From an uncultured Prevotellaceae bacterium (lineage in GTDB: Bacteria > Bacteroidota > Bacteroidia > Bacteroidales > Bacteroidaceae), in NCBI GenBank assembly GCA_900316265.1, contig ONCH01000026.1:1-33154 (forward strand): 33,154 nt of DNA, written 5' to 3'. The translations under genes were made by a program, and so were the position numbers. Under the pieces are notes generated by a model. The model did not search any database. It saw only the letters and a list, made by a program, of their open reading frames with translations, and was not told the origin of the DNA. Below are positions 26,353 through 32,860 of the stretch, piece by piece. Position 1 is the first letter of the stretch. Each line of letters starts with the position of its first letter.

Positions 26353-27411
26353 ATGAATCCACAAAAGAAACGACTTTTGGGACTTACTCCGGCAGAACTG
26401 AAAGCTCTTGTCGGCAGTTTGGGTATGCCTGCTTTCACCGCAAAGCAGGTAGCACAGTGGCTTTATGTGAAGCATGTGAGAAGCATCGACGAGATGACCA
26501 ATCTGTCGAAGCACAATCGCGAATTGCTCAGTGCTGAATATGAAGTGGGAGCTATGGACCCCATCGATTGTCAGCGTTCCAAAGACGGCACCATCAAGTA
26601 CCTCTTCCCTGTACTCACCTCTAACCCCTCACCCCTCCCCTCTCTTTTTGTCGAAACCGTCTTTATTCCTGACCACGACCGTGCCACGCTGTGTGTCTCG
26701 TGTCAGGTAGGATGTAAGATGAATTGCCTGTTCTGTCAGACGGGCAAACAGGGGTGGCAGGGTAATCTAACTGCCGCAGACATTCTGAACCAGATATACG
26801 CACTGCCAGAAGTTGAGCAACTGACGAATATCGTCTTCATGGGACAAGGCGAACCCATGGACAATCTCGATGCCGTGCTTCGCGTCACAGAGGTTATGAC
26901 TGCTGATTGGGGCTGGCAATGGAGTCCAAAGCGCATCACTGTCAGCAGCGTGGGTGTCCGCAACAAGCTGAAGCGCTTCCTTGACGAAAGCCCCTGTCAT
27001 GTAGCTATTTCCATGCACTCACCACTCCACGAGCAACGTTTACAGTTGATGCCTGCCGAAAAGGCGATGCCCTTGGAAGAGACGATAGCCCTGCTCAAGC
27101 AGTATGACTTCACGCATCAGCGTCGCTGTTCGTTTGAGTACATCTGTTTTGGAGGCCTCAACGACACCCCACTCTATGGTCGCGAGATAGTGCGTCTGCT
27201 GGAAGGCTTGGAGTGTCGCGTCAACCTGATCCGCTTCCACGAGATACCCAACGTTGACCTGCCCGCATCTGACGAGAAACGCATGGAAGCCCTGCGCGAC
27301 TACCTTACCGCTCACGGCATTACAACCACCATCCGTGCCTCGCGTGGCCAGGACATCTTTGCCGCCTGCGGTCTGCTCTCAACAGCCCACCAGTCCCACC
27401 AAACCCATTAA
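26353..27411 (+). CDS. rlmN: 23S rRNA/tRNA dual-specificity adenine C2 methyltransferase
   Basis: RlmN is a radical-SAM enzyme that methylates 23S rRNA A2503 and tRNA A37. The 352 residues carry the CX3CX2C cluster Cys121/Cys125/Cys128, the TLC cysteine (Cys114), the FMGQGEPMDN motif and the C-terminal DIFAACG cysteine used in methyl transfer. The ATG at 26353 is chosen because homologous sequence begins there; upstream codons are in the promoter and a repeat. Compared with the Bacteroides family pattern, which I recall rather than searched, there are about seven extra residues (PVLTSNPSPLPSLF, about 86-99) encoded by a heptamer array. The last 10 or so residues (STAHQSHQTH) come from a 9-base repeat. 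Both insertions are outside the catalytic motifs, so activity is plausible. Confidence 0.93.
   Translation: MNPQKKRLLGLTPAELKALVGSLGMPAFTAKQVAQWLYVKHVRSIDEMTNLSKHNRELLSAEYEVGAMDPIDCQRSKDGTIKYLFPVLTSNPSPLPSLFVETVFIPDHDRATLCVSCQVGCKMNCLFCQTGKQGWQGNLTAADILNQIYALPEVEQLTNIVFMGQGEPMDNLDAVLRVTEVMTADWGWQWSPKRITVSSVGVRNKLKRFLDESPCHVAISMHSPLHEQRLQLMPAEKAMPLEETIALLKQYDFTHQRRCSFEYICFGGLNDTPLYGREIVRLLEGLECRVNLIRFHEIPNVDLPASDEKRMEALRDYLTAHGITTTIRASRGQDIFAACGLLSTAHQSHQTH
26614..26641 (+). repeat. Four-unit 7-base tandem repeat inside rlmN
   Basis: Units CTCACCT, CTAACCC, CTCACCC, CTCCCCT. The array encodes a Ser/Pro-rich insertion between KYLFPV and FVETV. Confidence 0.85.
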
Positions 27412-27428
27412 CCCCATTAGACCCATCA
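27384..27428 (+). repeat. Five-unit 9-base tandem repeat across the rlmN stop codon
   Basis: Units AGCCCACCA, GTCCCACCA, AACCCATTA, ACCCCATTA, GACCCATCA. The array covers the last residues and the stop codon (27409-27411) of rlmN and ends 13 bases before pdxA. Confidence 0.8.
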
Positions 27429-27441
27429 ATAAAACAACAAT

Positions 27442-28587
27442 ATGGAAGAAAAGAAAATTCGCGTAGCTATTACGCAAGGAGATACTAACGGTGTCGGTTA
27501 CGAGGTGATACTGAAGGTCTTTCAAGACCCTGCCATTCTCGAACTTTGCACACCTATCATCTATGGTTCGCCCAAGATTGCGGCCTTCCACAAGAAAGTA
27601 CTCAATATAGATACCAATTTCGCCATCATCAAGAAGGCCAGCGAAGCACACGACGGACGCGTCAACCTGCTGGTTTGTCATGATGACGACACAAAAGTAG
27701 AGCTGGGACACCCCTCTTCAGAGGCAGGACAGGCTGCTTTGTGTGCACTGGATTGTGCCATGACCGATTATCGCAGTGGACTCTACGACGTCCTGGTTAC
27801 AGGCCCCATCAACAAGGCGACCATCCAGAGTCCAGGTTTCAAGTTCCCAGGTCATACAGAGTACATCGAGACGAGCCTCGGCGAAGGTCAGAAAGCATTG
27901 ATGATTCTGATGAATGAGACACTTCGTGTGGCTCTCGTCACCACTCACCTGCCTATCAAGGACGTTGCCAAAGCCATCAATAAAGAAGCCATCATCGAGA
28001 AGGCTACCATCTTCCACAAGTCGCTACGCCGTGACTTCCGCATCTCATGTCCCCGCATCGCTGTGCTGTCACTCAACCCACATGCAGGCGACGACGGACT
28101 GCTGGGTGCTGAGGAGAAAGACATCATCAAGCCAGCCATCGAGCAATTGGCAGAAAATGGCATTCAGGCCTTTGGTCCCTATCCTGCCGACGGATTCTTC
28201 GGTTCAGGCAACTATAATTATTTCGACGGCGTACTGGCCATGTATCACGATCAGGGACTGGCACCCTTCAAGACCATCGCACTGGACAATGGCGTCAACT
28301 ATACAGCAGGTCTGCCCATCGTCCGCACCTCACCAGATCATGGCACCGCCTACGATATTGCAGGACAAGGAAAAGCTGACGAGAACTCTCTGCGTCAAGC
28401 CATCTATACGGCTATTGACGTTTGGCGCAATCGCCAGAACTACGACGAGCCTCTGCAGAACCCGCTGCCAAAGCTGTTCCACGAGAAGCGCGAAGACGGT
28501 AATAGGGCACGTTTTGCACAGCCGCGTCCTAAGGATATGTTCAAAAAAGAGAAACCTGAAAAGCCTGAAACTGAGGCAGAAAGTTAA
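27442..28587 (+). CDS. pdxA: 4-hydroxythreonine-4-phosphate dehydrogenase
   Basis: PdxA oxidises 4-phosphohydroxy-L-threonine in the DXP-dependent route to pyridoxal phosphate. The 381 residues begin with the family pattern ITQGDTNGVGYEVILK. They contain VTGPINKATIQSPGFKFPGHTEYIE, LNPHAGDDGLLGAEE and MYHDQGLAPFKTI, whose three histidines are the divalent-metal ligands of the family. The C-terminal tail of about 25 residues is charged and repetitive (KKEKPEKPETEAES), longer than typical PdxA, and probably disordered. It starts 30 bases after rlmN and is likely co-transcribed. Its cofactor product is used by GlyA, encoded earlier in the window, but there is no sign of joint control. Confidence 0.95.
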   Translation: MEEKKIRVAITQGDTNGVGYEVILKVFQDPAILELCTPIIYGSPKIAAFHKKVLNIDTNFAIIKKASEAHDGRVNLLVCHDDDTKVELGHPSSEAGQAALCALDCAMTDYRSGLYDVLVTGPINKATIQSPGFKFPGHTEYIETSLGEGQKALMILMNETLRVALVTTHLPIKDVAKAINKEAIIEKATIFHKSLRRDFRISCPRIAVLSLNPHAGDDGLLGAEEKDIIKPAIEQLAENGIQAFGPYPADGFFGSGNYNYFDGVLAMYHDQGLAPFKTIALDNGVNYTAGLPIVRTSPDHGTAYDIAGQGKADENSLRQAIYTAIDVWRNRQNYDEPLQNPLPKLFHEKREDGNRARFAQPRPKDMFKKEKPEKPETEAES

Positions 28588-28626
28588 ATTTCTACCAAAG
28601 TGTGCCATTATGTCAGATTTTCTTTG

Positions 28627-28634
28627 TACCTTTG
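28627..28634 (+). promoter_or_regulatory. -7 box before the sigma-54 activator gene
   Basis: TACCTTTG, 9 bases before the ATG at 28644, implies a leader of only a few bases. No -33 element at the expected spacing. Confidence 0.5.
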
Positions 28635-28643
28635 TCCGCTAAA

Positions 28644-29873
28644 ATGAAAACAACTGAGTTGCAGAGCATCAAACAGCGTTACAATATCGTGGGAAACTGC
28701 GATGCATTGAACCGCGCACTCGACGTCGCATTACAGGTGGCGTCGACAGACCTCAGTGTACTCATCGTTGGCGAAAGTGGCGTAGGTAAAGAGATTATCC
28801 CACGCGTCATTCACGACAACTCACCACGTCGTCGCGAGAAATATTTCGCCATCAACTGCGGTTCCATTCCTGAAGGCACTATCGACTCCGAGCTCTTCGG
28901 TCACGTCAAAGGTTCCTTTACGGGTGCTATCAATGACTCACCAGGCTACTTCGGCGTTGCTAACAAAGGAACACTCTTCCTCGACGAGGTAGGTGAACTG
29001 CCCATGGCCACTCAAGCCCGTCTGTTACGCGTGCTGGAGAACGGTGAATACATCCCCGTAGGTGGTACAGAGATTCGCAAGACTGATGTGCGCATCGTTG
29101 CAGCCACCAATGTCAATATCCGACAGGCCATCAGCGAAGGTCGTTTCCGCGAAGACCTCTACTATCGTCTGAACCAAGTACCTGTTCAGATGCCCCCGCT
29201 CCGTGAACGTGGCGAGGACATCGTGCTGTTGTTCCGCCTCTTTGCCATGCAGATGGCTGAGAAGTACCGTATGGACAAGGTGGTGCTTACCGACGATGCC
29301 AAGCAATTGCTGATGCGCTACAAGTGGCCAGGCAACGTACGCCAGCTGAAGAACATCACTGAACAGATATCCATCCTCAGTACTGAGCGACAAATCACTT
29401 CAGAGATTCTTGCACGTTTCATCCCGCAGGATCAGGAAACTACCCAGTTGACTACCATCCATAGCGAAGGAGAACACTCGTTCGAGAACGAGCGCGAGAT
29501 ACTCTATAAGATACTCTTCGAACTGCGCAGCAATGTCAACGACATGCGTCGTGAGATGAGCACACTCAAGAAACAGATGGAGGACGTACAGGTTACCAAG
29601 CCCACGTCGTCAGCCCCACTGCCAACGACCCAGCTATCGCCTGTGAGCAGTAATCTCTCACCCCTCACCTCTCACCTCTCACCTCTGGAAGACGCCGAGG
29701 CTGAAGAGTATGTGGAACCGGAGATGGAAAGCCTCAACCTCAGCGACCTGGGTCGCCAGATGTTGGAAAAGGCATTGGAACGCAATGGCGGTAATCGCAA
29801 GAAGGCTGCTATGGAACTGGGAATCAGCGACCGTACGCTCTATCGTAGATTGAAACAATATGGACTGGAATAA
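28644..29873 (+). CDS. Sigma-54-dependent transcription activator without a sensory domain
   Basis: This bacterial enhancer-binding protein starts almost directly with the AAA+ domain. It has Walker A GESGVGKE (43-50), the sigma-54 contact loop as GSFTGA (90-95, usually GAFTGA), Walker B GTLFLDE (109-115), and a conserved WPGNVRQLKN. A variable linker (about 265-380) contains a coiled stretch (about 290-315) and a Ser/Pro/Leu segment (about 333-346) made by a heptamer array. It ends in a Fis-type helix-turn-helix (NRKKAAMELGISDRTLYRRLKQYG). The ATG at 28644 is preferred over an upstream in-frame codon inside the promoter. No receiver, PAS or GAF domain is present, so activity may be set by expression level or a partner protein. 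It overlaps lptE by 14 bases. Confidence 0.92.
   Translation: MKTTELQSIKQRYNIVGNCDALNRALDVALQVASTDLSVLIVGESGVGKEIIPRVIHDNSPRRREKYFAINCGSIPEGTIDSELFGHVKGSFTGAINDSPGYFGVANKGTLFLDEVGELPMATQARLLRVLENGEYIPVGGTEIRKTDVRIVAATNVNIRQAISEGRFREDLYYRLNQVPVQMPPLRERGEDIVLLFRLFAMQMAEKYRMDKVVLTDDAKQLLMRYKWPGNVRQLKNITEQISILSTERQITSEILARFIPQDQETTQLTTIHSEGEHSFENEREILYKILFELRSNVNDMRREMSTLKKQMEDVQVTKPTSSAPLPTTQLSPVSSNLSPLTSHLSPLEDAEAEEYVEPEMESLNLSDLGRQMLEKALERNGGNRKKAAMELGISDRTLYRRLKQYGLE
29657..29684 (+). repeat. Four-unit 7-base tandem repeat inside the sigma-54 activator gene
   Basis: Units CTCACCC, CTCACCT, CTCACCT, CTCACCT, the complement of the array after cysE. It encodes a Ser/Leu/Pro/His-rich stretch in the interdomain linker. 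Confidence 0.85.
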
Positions 29874-30378
29874 GAAGATACTGACAACTATTTGCCTGAC
29901 AGCCTGCATACTGCTGACAGCGTGCTCCGTGAGCTACAAGTTCAACGGTGCCAGCATCGACTATTCCAAGACCAAGACTATCCAGATATCCGACTTCCCC
30001 ATTCGTTCCAGTTATGTATGGGGTCCGATGGCACCGATGTTCAACAATCAGCTCAGAGACGAATTCTCTGCACATACTCGTCTGATTCATGTTAAACGCA
30101 ACGGTGACCTGAAAATTGAAGGCGAGATTACCCAATACCAGCAGCGCAACAAATCTGTAAGTGCTGACGGTTATTCGGCTCAGACAGAACTCTCCATGAC
30201 TGTCAACGTACGCTTCACCAATAATGCCAACCATTCGGAAGACTTTGAGCGCACATTTACAGCAAGCCAAAGTTATGAGACCACCAAAACGCTCAACGAA
30301 GTGCAGGAAGAACTCGTGACACAAATGTGTAAAGATATCTGTGACCAGATATTCAATGCCACTGTGGCGAACTGGTGA
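29860..30378 (+). CDS. lptE: LPS-assembly lipoprotein LptE-like
   Basis: This lipoprotein of 172 residues has a signal ending in lipobox LLTAC (Cys22). It matches the Bacteroidetes LptE type: CSVSYKFNGASIDYSKTKTIQISDFPIR, a central GPMAPMFNNQLRDEF helix, strands through GDLKIEGEITQYQQ, and a C-terminal helix (QEELVTQMCKDICDQIFNATVANW). LptE plugs the LptD outer membrane translocon for lipopolysaccharide; lptD is not in this window. The start codon overlaps the end of the sigma-54 activator gene, so the genes are tightly coupled. A four-unit heptamer array begins at its stop codon. Confidence 0.88.
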   Translation: MDWNKKILTTICLTACILLTACSVSYKFNGASIDYSKTKTIQISDFPIRSSYVWGPMAPMFNNQLRDEFSAHTRLIHVKRNGDLKIEGEITQYQQRNKSVSADGYSAQTELSMTVNVRFTNNANHSEDFERTFTASQSYETTKTLNEVQEELVTQMCKDICDQIFNATVANW

Positions 30379-30404
30379 TGTATGAAGTAAGATGTAAGAA
30401 GTAA
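30377..30404 (+). repeat. Four-unit 7-base tandem repeat between lptE and the next gene
   Basis: Units GATGTAT, GAAGTAA, GATGTAA, GAAGTAA. It starts inside the lptE stop codon and ends 5 bases before the next start codon, nearly filling the gap. Confidence 0.85.
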
Positions 30405-30409
30405 TAGAT

Positions 30410-31156
30410 ATGGAACTGACGGAACTCATTAACCACCTAGAGCGACTCGACCGCGACACGCTGTACGAGTTGCGCTCGCTGTTGGCACTGAATCCGTATT
30501 TCCAGACGGCGCGACTGCTCATGCTGCAGAATCTCTATCTGCTCCACGATGCAGCCTTCGATGAGGAACTCCGTCGCGCAGCATTCTATATTACCGACCG
30601 CAGAGCCATCTTCAACATGGTGGAGGCTGCCCACTACCAGCTGCGCAAGCAGACAAAAGCTGACAGCCACAAGACAAAAACTGACAGCCGCACCATCGAC
30701 CTCATCGACACATTCCTCGACTCCATACCCGACGAGGAGGAGCCAAAGGACAAGAAGCGACGCCCCACCCCAGCAGATGCAGCCATCGACTATGTGGCCT
30801 ATCTGTTGGAGACCGAGAGCGACAGTCAGAATGAGGATGCACCACAGCTGAAGGGACACGACCTCATTGACACCTTCCTGCAACAGGAACAAGGACGTAT
30901 CATGCTGGACCTGCCAGAAGAAGACAACAACGACAGTCCACAAGAAGAAGGCGACGAAGACAATGACGAAGAGTACTTCACAGAGACGCTGGCACGCATC
31001 TACATCAAGCAGGGCCGCTACCAGAAAGCACTCGACATCATCAGTCGACTCAGCAGCAAGTATCCGCAGAAGAATGCCTACTTTGCTGACCAGATACGCT
31101 TTCTTGAGAAACTGATAATAAACAAAAATAAAACAACGAAAAATAATAACAATTAA
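30410..31156 (+). CDS. Acidic TPR-like protein, function unknown
   Basis: The 248 residues have no signal peptide or membrane helix. An N-terminal helical part (ELTELINHLERLDRDTLYELRSLLALNPYFQTARLLML) is followed by a low-complexity acidic middle (runs of Asp, Glu, Lys, with EEDNNDSPQEEGDEDNDEE). A C-terminal TPR-like unit (ETLARIYIKQGRYQKALDIISRLSSKYPQKNAYFADQIRFLEKL) follows. Proteins of this type lie between lptE and secG in Bacteroidales as far as I recall, but their function is not known to me. Position suggests a link with envelope assembly or secretion, which is inference only. It has no promoter of its own. Confidence 0.88.
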   Translation: MELTELINHLERLDRDTLYELRSLLALNPYFQTARLLMLQNLYLLHDAAFDEELRRAAFYITDRRAIFNMVEAAHYQLRKQTKADSHKTKTDSRTIDLIDTFLDSIPDEEEPKDKKRRPTPADAAIDYVAYLLETESDSQNEDAPQLKGHDLIDTFLQQEQGRIMLDLPEEDNNDSPQEEGDEDNDEEYFTETLARIYIKQGRYQKALDIISRLSSKYPQKNAYFADQIRFLEKLIINKNKTTKNNNN

Positions 31157-31169
31157 ACATTAAAAAATT

Positions 31170-31565
31170 ATGTACACATTATTTGTAATTCTTATCGTGG
31201 TTGCAGCCGTACTGATGATCGGTATTGTGCTGATTCAAGAGTCAAAGGGAGGCGGTCTGTCGTCAAGCTTTGCTGGTTATAACCAAGTAGCTGGTGTTCG
31301 CAAGACCACCGACTTCATCGAGAAAGCAACATGGGCACTGGCTGCCAGCATGGTAGTTATCAGCATTATTTGCGCATGGGTAGCACCTTCTGCTACTACC
31401 GACAGTTCAGTGATGGAGAACATCGAGAACCCTGTCACCAATCCTAACAATCTGCCTGGTTTCGGTGCCAGCCAGACCAAGGATGCAGCAGAGGCTCCCG
31501 CTGCTAAAGCTGATGAAGCACCCGCTGCTGAGACTCCTGCAGCACCTGCAAAGCCCGCAAACTAA
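31170..31565 (+). CDS. secG: Preprotein translocase subunit SecG
   Basis: SecG assists SecYE in protein translocation across the inner membrane. The 131 residues have two membrane helices (about 2-20 and 51-70) and the family motif VLIQESKGGGLSSSF between them. The C-terminal tail of about 50 residues is rich in Ala, Pro, Lys and Glu (APAAKADEAPAAETPAAPAK), a common extension in Bacteroidetes. It lies 13 bases after the TPR-like gene and ends the operon. A large hairpin follows and also carries the tRNA promoter. Confidence 0.94.
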   Translation: MYTLFVILIVVAAVLMIGIVLIQESKGGGLSSSFAGYNQVAGVRKTTDFIEKATWALAASMVVISIICAWVAPSATTDSSVMENIENPVTNPNNLPGFGASQTKDAAEAPAAKADEAPAAETPAAPAKPAN

Positions 31566-31581
31566 AGTTTTTCGGAAAAAA

Positions 31582-31620
31582 GTACGGGAATAATTTGGTC
31601 AATCCAAATTTTTCCCGTAC
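31582..31620. repeat. 17-base-arm palindrome between secG and tRNA-His
   Basis: Arms 31582-31598 and 31604-31620 pair with one mismatch (31591/31611) around a 5-base loop. On the minus strand it is followed by six T and could end leftward transcription. On the plus strand it contains the tRNA promoter's -33 element and the start of its -7 box, and may also end secG transcripts. Confidence 0.85.
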
Positions 31621-31625
31621 CTTTG
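31594..31625 (+). promoter_or_regulatory. Promoter of tRNA-His
   Basis: TTTG at 31594-31597, a 20-base spacer and TACCTTTG at 31618-31625 match the consensus fully, 18 bases before the tRNA. Confidence 0.8.
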
Positions 31626-31643
31626 CACCCGCAAAACCGACAT

Positions 31644-31718
31644 GGTGCCCGTAGTTCAGTTGGTTAGAGCGTCAGATTGTGGTTCTGAATGTCGACGGTT
31701 CGAGTCCGTCCGGGCACC
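31644..31718 (+). tRNA. tRNA-His (anticodon GTG)
   Basis: The cloverleaf is complete: acceptor GTGCCCG (31645-31651) pairs with CGGGCAC (31711-31717). The anticodon stem TCAGA/TCTGA holds the loop TTGTGGT, and the T arm GACGG-TTCGAGT-CCGTC is intact. The extra G at 31644 opposite C at 31718 is the G-1:C73 pair special to histidine tRNAs. CCA is not encoded. Confidence 0.96.
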
Positions 31719-31723
31719 CTCAT

Positions 31724-31763
31724 AAAACCTTGTAGGTCAACAACTTACAAGGTTTTTCTTTTT
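31724..31763 (+). terminator. Terminator after tRNA-His
   Basis: AAAACCTTGTA (31724-31734) pairs with TACAAGGTTTT (31746-31756), followed by a T-rich run. Confidence 0.85.
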
Positions 31764-31780
31764 ATCCTTAAATTAAGACG

Positions 31781-31802
31781 TTAACTTAAATTTAACTTAA
31801 AT
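31781..31802 (+). repeat. 11-base tandem duplication downstream of tRNA-His
   Basis: TTAACTTAAAT occurs twice in a row, exactly (31781-31791 and 31792-31802). Confidence 0.9.
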
Positions 31803-31831
31803 TCCAACGGTTTTATGTTAAAACAGGAAAT

Positions 31832-31973
31832 ATTGGCGCAAAATTGGCGCAAAATCAAATTTAGAATCTTTAGATAGAAACCAGTTACAAATATCTGATT
31901 CTTAAGCAATTACATCATTACAAAATCCCAAGAAATCGACTTATATATTATATCTAAAACATTTTGCGCCAAT
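31832..31973. repeat. GCGCAA repeats: tandem pair and distant inverted copy
   Basis: ATTGGCGCAAA is present twice in tandem (31832-31842, 31843-31853). ATTTTGCGCCAAT at 31961-31973 is a perfect inverted copy of 31843-31855. Such sets resemble integrase arm-binding sites or iterons. Confidence 0.85.
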
Positions 31974-32099
31974 TTTATTTCCAAAAATGGTAATCATATC
32001 CAAAAGTGGAACTACTAAAATAAGACTCACGCATTATCAAAAAGATATATAAACTGCTGATTTTCAAGACTTATCAATAACCAAGCATGACATTCAGAC

Positions 32100-32300
32100 G
32101 TGTATTCTGAATGTTGCGACACTCAGACACTCCGTAAGTTTATTGATACAAATATTTCAGGCTCATACGACATTTCTTTCCAGATAGTCGATTATGAACG
32201 ACTCTATCCGCTGCTGGCAGAAACAGAATTCCCAAACAAGCTGATTATGAATTGTTGGCCAGATAAGTTCTTAGCCTTGCTAAGCGACAAAGGTCAATGA
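32100..32300 (+). pseudogene. ORF remnant, family not recognised
   Basis: A GTG-started frame of 66 codons contains a protein-like stretch: FIDTNISGSYDISFQIV, DYERLYPLLAETEFPNKLIM, NCWPDKFLALLSDKGQ. There is no promoter, the start overlaps an inverted repeat, and the frame stops abruptly, so it looks like the inner piece of a larger lost gene. The last segment faintly recalls the middle of AbiEii-type nucleotidyltransferase toxins, a weak impression only. It may not be expressed. Confidence 0.35.
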
Positions 32301-32318
32301 CTTCGATTATTTAGGCAT

Positions 32319-32555
32319 TCAAAGATAGAATGCGAATTTCGATCCTTTTGCGCCGACGCCCTCGTAGTCGGCAGTAATTGAGAATTGGCAGCAGAGATTG
32401 CCGATGGCATCATCATCGAGGGTGACAGTCAATTCCAGTTCGATTGCCATGCGTCGCTCGCTGTAACTGAGATTCCAGATACATTCGCCCAGAACGGCAT
32501 TCACTACCGTTCTGATTTCATCCTGAGTGCGCCAGATGGAATCAAAGTCAGTCAT
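32319..32555 (-). CDS. Small protein of unknown function, third gene of the hxlR unit
   Basis: From the ATG at 32555 the protein has 78 residues (MTDFDSIWRTQDEIRTV...). A TTG three codons upstream is an alternative start. It overlaps the previous gene by 8 bases. The sequence is predicted soluble, with an N-terminal helix and a beta-rich remainder (MAIELELTVTLDDD, NLCCQFSITADYEGVG). No family recognised. The overlap suggests that it acts with the 102-residue protein. Confidence 0.7.
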   Translation of the reverse strand: MTDFDSIWRTQDEIRTVVNAVLGECIWNLSYSERRMAIELELTVTLDDDAIGNLCCQFSITADYEGVGAKGSKFAFYL

Positions 32556-32856
32556 AATACTCAATCTTCAATTCCTCGCTGATGTCAATGTTGTCGTGGA
32601 AATTATCATCGTAGGTATAGACAAGCCGCAATCCACGATAGACTGACGGCACTTTCAACGTATCAAGCAGATGCCATTTCGGTCTGCCGAAGTCGTAGGA
32701 TTCCCTGTCGAGCAGGATGCGGTTGGTGGTGTAATCGAAATGATAATAGCCGCCACCGATGCATTGATCTTCTGGCTTCAGCAGGTCTTTATGCTGATTG
32801 ACCATACCAAGACGGAAATATCCATCCATTGTGATGATAAACTTAAGTAGTGCCAT
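32548..32856 (-). CDS. Protein of unknown function, second gene of the hxlR unit
   Basis: The 102 residues have no signal peptide. The sequence is beta-rich with many aromatic residues: LLKFIITMDGYFRLGMVNQHKDLL, GGGYYHFDYTTNRILLDRESYDFG, YRGLRLVYTYDDNFHDNIDISEELKIEYYD. No family recognised. It starts 4 bases after the stop of the HxlR-type regulator and overlaps the next small gene, so the three are one transcription unit. Confidence 0.75.
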   Translation of the reverse strand: MALLKFIITMDGYFRLGMVNQHKDLLKPEDQCIGGGYYHFDYTTNRILLDRESYDFGRPKWHLLDTLKVPSVYRGLRLVYTYDDNFHDNIDISEELKIEYYD

Positions 32857-32860
32857 ACGC

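Larger units (their letters stand above)
31719..32318. other. Gene-poor region after tRNA-His
   Basis: Six hundred AT-rich bases with no complete gene. They contain the tRNA terminator, two 11-base tandem duplications, an inverted 13-base repeat, a 9-base inverted repeat (32090-32098/32106-32114) and a short ORF remnant. The makeup fits an integration-site scar, but no integrase or element border is inside the window. Confidence 0.6.

Noticed and set aside
8180-30404. Heptamer arrays as CRISPR
   Set aside because: Units are contiguous, 7 bases long, with no spacers and no cas genes.
32100-32300. AbiEii toxin gene
   Set aside because: Only a faint likeness in a short segment; no catalytic motif and no antitoxin partner.
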